From Streptomyces sp. NBC_00289 (GTDB lineage: Bacteria > Actinomycetota > Actinomycetes > Streptomycetales > Streptomycetaceae): a stretch of 64,000 bases of DNA. The notes beneath the pieces were generated by a model. It did no database searches. It had not been told where the DNA came from and saw only the letters and a list, made by a program, of their open reading frames with translations. The stretch lies in the NCBI RefSeq assembly GCF_041435115.1, contig NZ_CP108046.1:2170001-2234000 (forward strand), given 5' to 3'. Made by a program: the position numbers and the translations under genes. Each line of letters starts with the position of its first letter. Position 1 is the stretch's first letter. Shown here piece after piece: positions 24,316-32,886 of this stretch.

Positions 24316-25227
24316 GTGGGCATCCTCGACGACAAGGTCGCCATCGTGACCGGCGGAGGCAGAGGGCTGGGCCGGGCGCACTGCCTGGCGCTCGCCGAGG
24401 CCGGCGCGACCGTGGTGGTGAACGATCTCGGCTCGGGCGTGCACGGCGAGCGGACGGGGGACTCCCCCGCCGACGACGTCGTCGCCGAGATCACCAAGCT
24501 CGGCGGCCGGGCGACGGCCAACCACGCCTCGGTCACCGACTGGGACGCCATCGAGGCGATGGTGGCGGACACGGTCACGGAGTTCGGCCGCCTCGACGTC
24601 ATCGTGAACAACGCGGGCATCGTGCGCGACCGCATGCTCTTCTCCATGACCGAGGCCGAGTTCGACGCCGTCATCGCGGTGCACCTGAAAGGCACCTTCG
24701 CGCTCACCCGGCACGCCTGCGCCTACTGGCGGGCGGCCTCCAAACGGGGTGAGCGCGTGGCCGGCCGCGTCATCAACACGACGTCCGGGACCGGGTTGTT
24801 CGGCAACCAGGGCCAGTCCAACTACGGCGCCGCGAAGGCCGGGGTGGCCGGGCTGACCGTCATCACCGCCCTGGAGATGCGCAGGTACGGCGTCACCGCG
24901 AACGCCATCTCGCCCATCGCCACGACCCGGATGACGGCCGACCTCGCGGTGGGGCAACCGGTCCCGGCGCAGGGCGGCTTCGACCCGGGCGACCCCGCGA
25001 ACGCCTCCGGCGTCGTCGTCTACCTGGCCTCCGACGAGGCGGCCTGGCTCACCGGCCAGGTGCTGCGCATCGAGGGCCACAAGCTGAACCGCCTGCGAGG
25101 CTGGACGGTCGCCGGCGTGCACCCCAGCCGGTCGGGCGGGGCCCTGACGACCGAGGAACTCATCGACGCCGTACCCGAGTTGTACGGTGCCGCTCCGGCC
25201 GGCCGGGCCACCGGGGCCGGGCAGTGA
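24316..25227 (+). CDS. SDR, 17beta-HSD4/MFE-2-like
   Basis: A 303-residue SDR of the type fused to MaoC in peroxisomal MFE-2. Seen are IVTGGGRGLGRAHCLALAE, the extended VVVNDLGSGVHGE insert near residue 35, VNNAGIVRDRMLFSMTE near 98, and the catalytic INTTSGTGLFGNQGQSNYGAAKAG near 153-177. The C-terminus (AGVHPSRSGGALTTEELIDAVPELYG) is the linker typical of this group. It is a paralogue of 31241-32152, of the same length. Probable 3-hydroxyacyl-CoA dehydrogenase. Its stop overlaps the DoxX start (GTGA). Confidence 0.92.
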   Translation: MGILDDKVAIVTGGGRGLGRAHCLALAEAGATVVVNDLGSGVHGERTGDSPADDVVAEITKLGGRATANHASVTDWDAIEAMVADTVTEFGRLDVIVNNAGIVRDRMLFSMTEAEFDAVIAVHLKGTFALTRHACAYWRAASKRGERVAGRVINTTSGTGLFGNQGQSNYGAAKAGVAGLTVITALEMRRYGVTANAISPIATTRMTADLAVGQPVPAQGGFDPGDPANASGVVVYLASDEAAWLTGQVLRIEGHKLNRLRGWTVAGVHPSRSGGALTTEELIDAVPELYGAAPAGRATGAGQ

Positions 25228-25769
25228 CCGCCCGCGGCCACGACGTCGCGGCACTCGTGCTGCGCGCGACGCTCGGCCCGATGCTGGTCGCCCACGGCTG
25301 GAACAAGGTCGCCGGACCGGGCGGGCTGACCGGGACCACCGGCTGGTTCGAGGCGCTCGGCCTGCGGCCCGCGCGGGCGCACGCCCGGATGGCCGCCGCG
25401 ACCGAGGTGGCGGCGGGCGTGGGCATCGCCGTGGGCGCGGCCGGTCCGCTCCCGGCGGCGGCGGCCGTCGGTCTGATGACCGTGGCGGCCCGGACCGACC
25501 ACCGCGGCAAGGGCTTCTTCGTCTTCAAGGGCGGCTGGGAGTACACGGGTGTGGTGGGCGGCGCGGCCGTCGCGCTGGCCGCCCTGGGCCACGGCCGGTA
25601 CTCGCTCGACGGGCTCCTGAAGCGCCAACACGCGGGCACCGGGGCCGCGTTGCTGGCAGCCGGTCTCGGTACGGCCGGGGCCGTGGCGCTGCTGGCCGCG
25701 TGCTACCGGCCGGAGCCGAAGCCCGCGGAGCCCGCCGGGACGGCGGAGCCGGAGCGGACAGATGACTGA
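25224..25769 (+). CDS. DoxX-family membrane protein
   Basis: Small integral membrane protein of 181 residues with DoxX character: VLRATLGPMLVAHGWNKVAG near residue 13, then hydrophobic segments at about 58-75, 78-90, 108-125 and 140-162, and a hydrophilic Pro/Glu-rich C-terminus. The segment ARTDHRGKGFFVFKGGWEY is typical of the family. Function is not established for most DoxX proteins; roles in quinol or sulfur redox and detoxification are known in some. Its 4-nt overlap with the SDR gene shows it is part of the acyl-CoA operon, where it could aid substrate entry or membrane electron transfer (inference). Confidence 0.85.
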   Translation: MTARGHDVAALVLRATLGPMLVAHGWNKVAGPGGLTGTTGWFEALGLRPARAHARMAAATEVAAGVGIAVGAAGPLPAAAAVGLMTVAARTDHRGKGFFVFKGGWEYTGVVGGAAVALAALGHGRYSLDGLLKRQHAGTGAALLAAGLGTAGAVALLAACYRPEPKPAEPAGTAEPERTDD

Positions 25770-25798
25770 CATCGGATATGGGCAACAAGGGAGTCGAC

Positions 25799-26959
25799 AT
25801 GGACGCGGATGACTTCAGCGCGGTGCTGTCCGAGGTCCGGCGCTTCGTGCGCGAGCGTGTCGTACCGCTCGAGGCGGAGATCGACGAGACGGACGAGATG
25901 CCCGCGGACATCCGCGAGGCGGCCAAGAAGATGGGCCTGTTCGGCTTCGCGCTGCCCGAGGAGTACGGCGGGCTCGGGCTGTCGATGTACGAGGAGGCCC
26001 GGCTGATGTTCGAGCTGGGCTACACCACACCGTCGCTGCGCTCGATGTTCGGCACGAACAACGGCATCGCGGGACACGTGCTGATGGTCGGCGGCACGGA
26101 GGAACAGAAGGCGCGGTGGCTGCCGCGGATCGCCTCGGGCGACGTCCTGGCGTCGTTCGCGCTCACCGAGCCCGAGGCCGGCTCCGACCCGTCGACGCTG
26201 ACGACCCGCGCCCACCGGGACGGCGACGACTGGGTGATCAACGGTGCCAAGCGGTACATCACCAACGCCCCGCTCGCCGACGTCTTCATGGTCTTCGCCC
26301 GCACCGACCCCGACGCCCCGCGCACCCGGGGCATCTCCACCTTCCTGGTCCCGGCCGGCACGCCGGGCCTCACCGTGGCGCCCAAGGACCACAAGATGGG
26401 CCAGTTCGGTGCCTGGACGGCGGACGTGTTCTTCGACGACGTACGCGTACCGGCCGACGCCCTGGTCGGGGGCGAGGAGCAGGGTCTCAACCGGGGCTTC
26501 GGCACCGCGATGGGCTGTATCGCGCACGGGCGGGTGCACATCTCGGCACTGATGGTCGGCATGGCCGAGCGGCTGGTCGACGAGTCGGTGGCGTACGCGA
26601 GCACGCGCAGGCAGTCCGGGAAGCTCATCGGCTCCTTCCAGCTCGTCCAGGGCCTGATCGCCGACTCGCAGACCGACTACTACGCCGGGCGCGCCACGGT
26701 TCTGGAGGCCGCGCGGCGCTTCGACTCCGGCGAGGACACCAAGATCGGCCCGTCCTGCACGAAGTACTTCGCCAGCGAGATGGTGTGGCGGGTCGCGGAC
26801 CGCGCGGTGCAGGTCCACGGCGGCGCGGGCTACATGCGCGGGGTCGCCGTCGAACGCTTCTACCGCGACGCCCGCCTGTTCCGCATCTACGAGGGAACCA
26901 GCCAGGTCCAGCAGGTCATCATCGCGAAGGCTCTGCTCGGCGAGGCCGCGCGCGGCTGA
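25799..26959 (+). CDS. Acyl-CoA dehydrogenase
   Basis: A 386-residue ACAD with a full set of canonical motifs: LPEEYGGLGLSMYEE near 52, ASFALTEPEAGSDPSTLTTR near 120, INGAKRYITNAPLAD near 150, VQVHGGAGYMRGVAVERFYRDARL near 335 and IYEGTSQVQQVIIAK at the end, with the MCAD-type catalytic Glu. It should therefore act alone on a medium or branched acyl-CoA. The ATG at 25799 has AAGGGAG at 5 nt; the ATG at 25778 lacks a ribosome site. Last gene of the plus-strand operon, followed by hairpins. Confidence 0.94.
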   Translation: MDADDFSAVLSEVRRFVRERVVPLEAEIDETDEMPADIREAAKKMGLFGFALPEEYGGLGLSMYEEARLMFELGYTTPSLRSMFGTNNGIAGHVLMVGGTEEQKARWLPRIASGDVLASFALTEPEAGSDPSTLTTRAHRDGDDWVINGAKRYITNAPLADVFMVFARTDPDAPRTRGISTFLVPAGTPGLTVAPKDHKMGQFGAWTADVFFDDVRVPADALVGGEEQGLNRGFGTAMGCIAHGRVHISALMVGMAERLVDESVAYASTRRQSGKLIGSFQLVQGLIADSQTDYYAGRATVLEAARRFDSGEDTKIGPSCTKYFASEMVWRVADRAVQVHGGAGYMRGVAVERFYRDARLFRIYEGTSQVQQVIIAKALLGEAARG

Positions 26960-26976
26960 GACACCCGGTGACCACC

Positions 26977-27002
26977 GCCCCCCCTTCCCCTGGGAGGGGG
27001 GC
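26977..27002. terminator. Putative terminator hairpin
   Basis: GCCCCCC pairs with GGGGGGC across an 11-12-nt loop, 17 nt after the stop of the ACAD gene. It is the first of two hairpins in the 313-nt gap between convergent operons (26960-27272). No gene is seen in this gap. Confidence 0.5.
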
Positions 27003-27150
27003 AACTCGGCGTTTTCACCGGCCGGAACGGCCAGAAGATCCGCGGCAGAAGCTGCGACGGCCTCCCCGCGCAACGCTCGGCGACTCCGGTGCCGGCGGCG
27101 GCCGTACGCTGCTCAGCGTCCCGGACGGCTTCTGCCTGGAGGCGGATGCC

Positions 27151-27185
27151 CTGGACCGTCCGGCAAGAACGGCCGGACGGTCCAG
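27151..27185. terminator. Bidirectional terminator-like inverted repeat
   Basis: Perfect 14-bp stem (CTGGACCGTCCGGC at 27151-27164, its complement at 27172-27185) with a 7-nt loop, between the convergent ACAD genes ending at 26959 and 27273. No U-tract, as is common for actinomycete terminators. Confidence 0.6.
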
Positions 27186-27272
27186 GGCCGGCGCTGCGCG
27201 GGCAGCACCAATCAGGTGGGGAAGTGGTCGTGAGCGGCGGCCGCCGCCCGGTGCGGTGACCGGGCGGCCCGG

Positions 27273-28388
27273 TCAGATGCCGAGGCGGTCCAGCAGCCGC
27301 TCGTGGTAGACCGCCGGTCCGCCGAACAGGAGCTGCGAGGACTTGGCCCGCCGGAAGTACAGGTGCGCCGGGTGCTCCCAGGTGAAGCCGATGCCGCCGT
27401 GCACCTGGATGTTCTCCGCGGCCGCGAACACGTACGCCCGTGAGCAGCAGGCGTGTGCCACCGCCGCCGCGACCGGGAACTCGGGAGAGTCCTCCGCGGC
27501 CAGCCGTGCCGCCTCGCGGGCGGACGCCTCGGCCAGTTCCACCTGGACCAGCATGTCGGCGCACTTGTGCTTGACCGCCTGGAAGGAGCCGATCGGCCGG
27601 CCGAACTGGTAGCGGGTGCGGGCGTACTCCGCGCTCGCCTCCAGGCACCGGCGTGCCCCGCCCGCCTGCTCCGCGGCCAGCCCGACCGAGGCGATGTCCA
27701 GGACCCTGGCCATGACGCGGCCGGCCGCCCCTTCCGTGCCGACGAGTACGGCGGGCACGCCGTCGAGGGTCAGCCGGGCCATGGCGCGGGTGGCGTCCAG
27801 CGTCTCCATGGGCTCGGCCGCCAGCCCCGGGGCCTGCCGGTCGACGGCGAACAGGGACGGGCCGGCGACGGTGCGGGCGACCACGAGGAGCAGGTCGGCC
27901 GTCGTACCGTCGATGACGAAGCACTTGCCCCCACCGATCCGCCAGCCGCCGTCGCCGTCGGGTTGGGCCCGGGCGGAGATCAGGGCGGGGTCCCAGGAGC
28001 CGCTGTCCTCGGCGACGGCGAGGGCGGCCGTGGTCCGTCCGGCGGCGATGCCCGGCAGATGGCGTGCGCAGGCCTCGCGGTCACCCGAGGCCAGCAGGGC
28101 CTGGGCGGCCAGGACGACGGTGGAGAAGAGCGGCGCGCACAGCAGGGCGCGGCCCGTCTCCTCCAGGACGACGCCGAGTTCGACGAGGCCGAAGCCGTCG
28201 CCGCCGTACTCCTCCGGGATCGCCAGGCCGGGCAGCCGCAGTTGGTCGGCGGCCTGTGCCCACACCGCCGTGTCGAAGCGCGGTTCGCTCTCCATCAGCT
28301 TGCGGACGGCTTCCTCGGGCGACTTGGCCTCCAGGAACTCCCTGACGGCGGACCGCAGTTCCCGCAGCTCACGTTCGTCGGCGGTCAC
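27273..28388 (-). CDS. Acyl-CoA dehydrogenase, beta-type subunit
   Basis: A 371-residue ACAD of the same subtype as 639-1757 and 8206-9357: PGLAIPEEYGGDGFGLVELG near 55, ALAVAEDSGSWDP near 125, FGRPIGSFQAVKHKCADMLVQ near 275 and IQVHGGIGFTWEHPAHLYFRR near 330. The MCAD Glu position reads LLFGGPAVYHE. GTG at 28388 follows AAGGAGGTGCGGCC and overlaps the stop of the alpha-type ACAD upstream (GTGA), so the two subunits are translationally coupled, as in ChsE1-ChsE2-type heterotetramers. Last gene of the seven-gene minus-strand operon from 34208. Confidence 0.92.
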   Translation of the reverse strand: MTADERELRELRSAVREFLEAKSPEEAVRKLMESEPRFDTAVWAQAADQLRLPGLAIPEEYGGDGFGLVELGVVLEETGRALLCAPLFSTVVLAAQALLASGDREACARHLPGIAAGRTTAALAVAEDSGSWDPALISARAQPDGDGGWRIGGGKCFVIDGTTADLLLVVARTVAGPSLFAVDRQAPGLAAEPMETLDATRAMARLTLDGVPAVLVGTEGAAGRVMARVLDIASVGLAAEQAGGARRCLEASAEYARTRYQFGRPIGSFQAVKHKCADMLVQVELAEASAREAARLAAEDSPEFPVAAAVAHACCSRAYVFAAAENIQVHGGIGFTWEHPAHLYFRRAKSSQLLFGGPAVYHERLLDRLGI

Positions 28389-29629
28389 GGCCGCACCTCC
28401 TTGGCAGCGGTGCTCACGGGTTCCTTGGGCAGGCCGAGGACGCGTTCCGCGAGGATGTTCTTCATGATCTCCTCGGTGCCGCCGAGGATCCGCAACGCCG
28501 GTGTGGCCAGCAGCAGTTCGGTCCAGGCGTAGGTGCCCCACCGGCCGGTGTCGGCGATGAGGCGGGGGCCGAGCACGTCGGACACGAAGTGCGCGGCGCG
28601 GGTCAGGTTCTGGGCGTACATCAGCTTGGAGACGGACCTCTCGGGGCCGGGCGCGACCCCGGCCCGCAGGGTCCGCCCGGCGCGCGCGTTGAGGTGGCCG
28701 GTGGCCATGGCGTCCACCAGGAGTTCGGCGAGGCGGGCGCGCAGGGCACGGTCGTCCCAGGTCCAGGTGGCGCGCATCAGCGCCGAGAGCCGGTCCGGGG
28801 AGAGGGCGGCGCCCACCGGGCCCGCGCCCTCGCTGCCGACCGTGGCCCGTTCGTTCATCAGCGTGGTCAGGGCGACCGTCCAGCCGCCGTCGACCTCGCC
28901 GAGGCGGTGGTCGTCGGGGATGCGGACGCCGGTGAGGAAGACCTCGTTGAAGTCGGCGCCGCCGGTCATCTGGCGCAGCGGCCTGACCTCCACGCCGGGC
29001 GCGTCCATCGGGACCAGGAAGGCCGTGATGCCGCGGTGCTTGGGCGCGTCGGTGTTCGTGCGGGTCAGCGCGATGCCGATCTGGCTGTGCTGGGCGACCG
29101 ACGTCCACACCTTCTGGCCGTCGAGGACCCACTCGTCGCCCTCCCGGACGGCGCGGGTGGCCACGCTCGCCAGGTCCGATCCCGCGCCGGGCTCGCTGAA
29201 GAGCTGGCAGGCGATGGCGTCCCCGCGGTACATGGCCGGCAGCCAGCGGTCCTTGAGGTGCGGCTGGGCGTGGGCGAGGATCGTCGGGCCGATCATGCCG
29301 AGGCCCACCACGCTCAGCACACCGGTGTCGGGGACGTCGTACTCGGCCTCGACGGCGTCGTAGACCAGGTCGTGCACGGGGGTCAGGCCGCGGCCGCCGT
29401 ACTCGGGCGGGCCGGTGATCCAGCCGAAGCCGTTCTCGTGACGGATCCGCTGCCACTCCCGCGCCCGCTGCACGTGCTCCCGGTCCTCCTCGGGCGGCAG
29501 GCTGCTGAAGTACGCCGTCGAGTCGTCGCCCTCGCCCCAGGTGAAGGCGGCGGGATCGGGGGCCTTCGCCACGTGCGCGTCGAGGAAGCGGCGCGCCTCG
29601 GCGGCGAAGTCCTGCGTGTTGTCTGCCAT
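28385..29629 (-). CDS. Acyl-CoA dehydrogenase, alpha-type subunit
   Basis: A 414-residue ACAD, longer than average and like the protein at 1-581. GPPEYGGRGLTPVHDLVYDAV is near residue 75, QLFSEPGAGSDLASVATRA near 140, DGQKVWTSVAQ near 170 and ILGGTEEIMKNILAERVLGLP at the end. The final motif has Gly in place of the MCAD Glu, but TLMNERATVGS near 258 offers Glu at the LCAD/IVD position. Its stop overlaps the start of the beta-type gene. Together they probably form one alpha2beta2 dehydrogenase acting on a bulky CoA ester. Confidence 0.92.
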   Translation of the reverse strand: MADNTQDFAAEARRFLDAHVAKAPDPAAFTWGEGDDSTAYFSSLPPEEDREHVQRAREWQRIRHENGFGWITGPPEYGGRGLTPVHDLVYDAVEAEYDVPDTGVLSVVGLGMIGPTILAHAQPHLKDRWLPAMYRGDAIACQLFSEPGAGSDLASVATRAVREGDEWVLDGQKVWTSVAQHSQIGIALTRTNTDAPKHRGITAFLVPMDAPGVEVRPLRQMTGGADFNEVFLTGVRIPDDHRLGEVDGGWTVALTTLMNERATVGSEGAGPVGAALSPDRLSALMRATWTWDDRALRARLAELLVDAMATGHLNARAGRTLRAGVAPGPERSVSKLMYAQNLTRAAHFVSDVLGPRLIADTGRWGTYAWTELLLATPALRILGGTEEIMKNILAERVLGLPKEPVSTAAKEVRP

Positions 29630-29650
29630 CGCGTGTGCGCTCCGAACGAG

Positions 29651-30799
29651 TCAGGTCGAGAGGATCGTCACCGCCGACACGCCCGGCGCGCCGTACAGGT
29701 GGGTGTAGCCGACGCGGGGCGTGCCGGAGATCTGCCGGTTGCCGGCCGTGCCGCGCAGCTGGAGCACGATCTCGTGGATCTGGCGGAGCCCGGAGGCGCC
29801 GATCGGTTCGCCGTTGCCAAGCAGGCCGCCGTCGGTGTTGACCGGGAGCCGGCCGCCGATCGTGGTGGCGCCCTCCGCGATGAGGCGTTCCTGCTCGCCG
29901 TCCTTGCAGAGGCCGTTCTCGGCCATGTGGATGACCTCCGACCCGGCGTCGGTGTCCTGGAGCTGGGCGACGTCGACGTCCTCGGGGCCGATGCCGGCGA
30001 GTTCGTACGCCGCCCGGGAGGCGTCCACGGTCGGGCTCTCGACGAGCTCTCCGACCGGGAAGGACGGGCTCTGCACCTCGAAGGCGCCGAGCCGGCGGCT
30101 GCGCAGGGCGGTGGCCCGGACCCGGACGGGGGTGGAGGTGTACTTGTGTGCCTGGTCGGCGCGGCAGAGCACGAGGGCCGCGGCACCCTCGTTGGGGCCG
30201 CAGTACATGAACTGGCGCAGCGGGTGGTTGAGGACCGGGGAGGCGAGGATCTCCTCCGGGGTGAGGGGGGTGCGGCGCCAGGCCTTGTCGTTGCCGGCGG
30301 CGTTGCCGAAGTTCTTCGACGCGACGCGCGCCAGCGTCTCGTGGGAGATGCCGTGGTCGTGCATGTAGCGGTTGATCTTCATGCCGAAGAAGTGGGTGGT
30401 GAGGAACATCCCGGTCTGCCCGTACCAGGCGGGGATGCCGGCCACCGACGGGTCGGCGGCGAACGCGCCGCGCGGGTGCTTGTCCATGCCGATCGCGACA
30501 GTCAGGTCGTGCTCGCCGGTCTCGATGGCACGCGCGGCCAGTGCCACCGCCGTACCGGCCGTGGCGCAGCCGTTGAACACCCCGCGCAGCGGCACTCCGG
30601 TCAGGCCGAGGCGGCCGACGATCGCGTCCGGGTTGGCGACCTCGTAGCTGCCGACGTAGCCGCCCTGGATCTGCGGCCAGGTCACGCCCGCGTCGGCGAG
30701 CGCCAGCCGTACCGCGTCCGCGCCCATGTCCAGCGCGGGCTTGCCGGCGAACCGGCCGAACGGGTGGAGTCCCACCCCGATGATGACGGCCTCGGTCAC
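29651..30799 (-). CDS. SCP-x/Ltp-type thiolase
   Basis: A 382-residue thiolase-fold protein: VIIGVGLHPFGRFAGKP at the N-terminus, FNGCATAGTAVALAARAIETG near 75 with a candidate nucleophilic Cys, AQLQDTDAGSEVIHMAENGLC near 288 and LPVNTDGGLLGNGEPIGASGLRQIHE near 325. The C-terminal loop is GEPIGASG instead of GHPLGASG, so the His is replaced by Glu, as in some Ltp1-like actinobacterial proteins. Starts with GTG after GGAGGAGACATC and overlaps the DUF35 gene by 4 nt. Likely cleaves a 3-ketoacyl-CoA or a beta-hydroxy precursor together with its DUF35 partner. It differs in active-site layout from the Ltp protein at 15793. Confidence 0.9.
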   Translation of the reverse strand: MTEAVIIGVGLHPFGRFAGKPALDMGADAVRLALADAGVTWPQIQGGYVGSYEVANPDAIVGRLGLTGVPLRGVFNGCATAGTAVALAARAIETGEHDLTVAIGMDKHPRGAFAADPSVAGIPAWYGQTGMFLTTHFFGMKINRYMHDHGISHETLARVASKNFGNAAGNDKAWRRTPLTPEEILASPVLNHPLRQFMYCGPNEGAAALVLCRADQAHKYTSTPVRVRATALRSRRLGAFEVQSPSFPVGELVESPTVDASRAAYELAGIGPEDVDVAQLQDTDAGSEVIHMAENGLCKDGEQERLIAEGATTIGGRLPVNTDGGLLGNGEPIGASGLRQIHEIVLQLRGTAGNRQISGTPRVGYTHLYGAPGVSAVTILST

Positions 30800-31239
30800 G
30801 ATGTCTCCTCCTCGGCCGGGGCGAACGCGAACGTCATGACCTCGGTTCCGTCGTCCTGCACGGTGTAGGGCACGAGCGTGAGCCGCATGTCCTGCCCGAT
30901 CCGCAGCCTGTCCGGGTCGGGTTCGGTGAGCCGGGCCTCGACCAGCAGCTCACCGGGCAGCTCGACGTAGCCCACCGTGTACGGCTCGAAGGCCGCCGGG
31001 CCGTCGTACGGCGGGGACGGCGGCCGGAAGCCCTGGGTCGTGTACGTCCACAGGGTTCCGCGGTCCGACAGCAGCCGCTCCTTCGACTCCCGGCTCGCGC
31101 ACCTGACGCAGTCCGCGGCGGAGGGGAAGCTCACCAGGCCGCAGTCCGCGCACTCGGAGGCGATCAGCCGGGGCGGGGCGGACTCGGTGGCCGGCCAGGT
31201 GAACAGGCCCTCGGCGACCGGTCGTTGTGCCGTGGTCAT
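30796..31239 (-). CDS. DUF35 Zn-ribbon/OB-fold acyl-CoA-binding protein
   Basis: Protein of 147 residues with Zn-ribbon cysteines in ECADCGLVSFP and DCVRCASRES and an OB-fold part (GTLWTYTTQGFRPP, YTVGYVELPGELLVEARL). It is the second DUF35 partner in the cluster, overlapping its thiolase gene by 4 nt. Such pairs form the active complex in steroid side-chain cleavage enzymes. It sits 1 nt after the SDR stop. Confidence 0.92.
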   Translation of the reverse strand: MTTAQRPVAEGLFTWPATESAPPRLIASECADCGLVSFPSAADCVRCASRESKERLLSDRGTLWTYTTQGFRPPSPPYDGPAAFEPYTVGYVELPGELLVEARLTEPDPDRLRIGQDMRLTLVPYTVQDDGTEVMTFAFAPAEEETS

Positions 31240-31240
31240 C

Positions 31241-32152
31241 TCAGGCTCCGTTCCGGTTGCCCAGGGCGTCCGCGTTGGGAGCGGCCTTGGCCACCAGGTT
31301 CGGGACGACGGAGGTCAGTTCCTCCGGTGTCCACCGGGACTCCGTGCTCGCGGCGGGGCCGTTGACCCACCCCTCCAGGACCGTGATGCGGCTGCCGACG
31401 ACGCCGAACACCCGGCCGGTGACCTCGCGGGAGGCGGCCGAGCCGAGCCACACCACCAGCGGGGAGATGGCCTCCGGGGTGAGGTCCTGGGCCTCGGCGG
31501 CCCGCTTCATCATCTCGATGTCCTCGGTGAGCCGGGTCAGCGCGGTGGGCGCGATGGCGTTCACCGTCACGCCGTAGCGGGCGAGTTCGGCCGCGGCGAT
31601 GAGGGTGAGGCCGGCGATTCCGGCCTTGGCCGAGCCGTAGTTGGACTGGCCCGGGTTGCCGAAGATGCCGGACGGGGACGTCGTGTTGATCACCCGGGCG
31701 TCGTTGGCCAGACCGGACTTGGCGCGCTCGCGCCAGTAGGCGGCCGCGTGGTGCAGGGTGGCGAAGCTGCCCTTGAGGTGCACGGCGAGCACACTGTCGA
31801 AGTCCCGCTCGGTCATCGACACGATCATCCGGTCGCGCAGGATGCCCGCGTTGTTGACCAGCACGTCGAGGCCGCCGTAGGTGTCCACGGCCTGCCGGAC
31901 CAGGTGGGCGGCACCGTCCCAGGAGGAGATGTCGTCGGCGTTGGCCACCGCCTCGCCGCCGGCCGCGACGATCTCGTCCACCACGCTCTGCGCGGGCCCG
32001 GCCGAGGCACCCGCCCCGTCCCGCCCGCCGCCCAGGTCGTTGACCACGACCTTCGCGCCGTGCGCGGCGAACGCCAGTGCGTGCGCCCGCCCGATGCCGT
32101 TGCCGGCGCCGGTGACGACGACGACACGGCCGTCGACCACTCGTTCAGACAT
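31241..32152 (-). CDS. SDR, 17beta-HSD4/MFE-2-like
   Basis: A 303-residue SDR, paralogue of 24316-25227 with the same insert and tail. VVVTGAGNGIGRAHALAFAAHGAKVVVNDLGG is at the N-terminus, VNNAGILRDRMIVSMTERDFD near 105, and INTTSPSGIFGNPGQSNYGSAKAG near 160-183 holds the Ser/Tyr/Lys catalytic set. Probable 3-hydroxyacyl-CoA dehydrogenase in beta-oxidation. Within the minus-strand operon, 2 nt after the ligase-like fragment gene. Confidence 0.93.
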   Translation of the reverse strand: MSERVVDGRVVVVTGAGNGIGRAHALAFAAHGAKVVVNDLGGGRDGAGASAGPAQSVVDEIVAAGGEAVANADDISSWDGAAHLVRQAVDTYGGLDVLVNNAGILRDRMIVSMTERDFDSVLAVHLKGSFATLHHAAAYWRERAKSGLANDARVINTTSPSGIFGNPGQSNYGSAKAGIAGLTLIAAAELARYGVTVNAIAPTALTRLTEDIEMMKRAAEAQDLTPEAISPLVVWLGSAASREVTGRVFGVVGSRITVLEGWVNGPAASTESRWTPEELTSVVPNLVAKAAPNADALGNRNGA

Positions 32153-32154
32153 AC

Positions 32155-32886
32155 TCAGCTCCTTGGTGACAGTGACGGGTCGGCCTCGGCGAGCAGGACC
32201 CGCGGATCCTCGCCGCCGCAGGCACACCTGCCGGTGACCACGCGGCCCGCGATGCCGAGCGGCGTCTCGGGCAGCGACGACGTGCGCTGCTCGCCCGCCG
32301 CCACGAACAGCTCCCCGTCCCGTTCGCCGATCCGCCACTCGGCGGCGTTGACGTGCCCGCCACGGCGCTCGGGGCACTCCAGGGCGAGAGCCGGTCCGAC
32401 GGCCGTGATCAGGGCGGCGGGGACGCCCAGTCCGCGCAGTACCGGCAGGGCGGCGGGCCGGGCCAGGACGACGGACGTCGACCGGAACATCTCGGCGATG
32501 TCGGCGGCGCCCGCGAGTCCCTCCAGGGTCTCGGCGGACAGCCCGATGACCGCGTGCGGGTTCAGTTCGCGGTGGAAGACCGCGGTGCGGCGGTGGTCCC
32601 AGCCCATCGCCTCGGCGATGCCGTACGTCACCTTCAGCTCGCGCAGGGCGCCGATCACGGCGTGACCCCAGAAGCCCTCGAAGCCGGAGTTGTTGAGCAG
32701 GGCCCGCTGCCCGGCGGCCAGGCCGTGCCCGCGCAGGCCTTCGGTGACCCACACGGTGTCCCGGGCGAGTTCCGCCCAGGTCAGCTCCATGTCGGTGGTG
32801 CCGTCGGCGGCGCGGAAGCGGACCAGGTAGGCGAGTTCGGGCCGGTCGAGGGTCTTCGCCCGGGCGAGGGTGTCGGCGCGTGCCAT
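32155..32886 (-). CDS. Truncated acyl-CoA ligase-like protein (catalytic motifs missing)
   Basis: A 243-residue protein not recognised as a complete enzyme. Its N-terminal half (LTWAELARDTVWVTEGLRGHGL, NNSGFEGFWGHAVIGALREL) looks like the N-terminal fold of AMP-binding ligases. Its end (GELFVAAGEQRTSSLPE, GRCACGGEDPRVLL) resembles the GELVATDL...RYRSEDLVRLS...CGCGRTHARM part of the PaaK-like protein encoded upstream. The P-loop SSSSGTTG and the A5 and C-terminal Lys motifs are absent. The gene is intact, starts by TGATG overlap with the PaaK gene and keeps normal codon bias, so it is a maintained protein and not an obvious pseudogene. It may be an accessory or CoA-binding subunit (inference). 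Confidence 0.6.
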   Translation of the reverse strand: MARADTLARAKTLDRPELAYLVRFRAADGTTDMELTWAELARDTVWVTEGLRGHGLAAGQRALLNNSGFEGFWGHAVIGALRELKVTYGIAEAMGWDHRRTAVFHRELNPHAVIGLSAETLEGLAGAADIAEMFRSTSVVLARPAALPVLRGLGVPAALITAVGPALALECPERRGGHVNAAEWRIGERDGELFVAAGEQRTSSLPETPLGIAGRVVTGRCACGGEDPRVLLAEADPSLSPRS

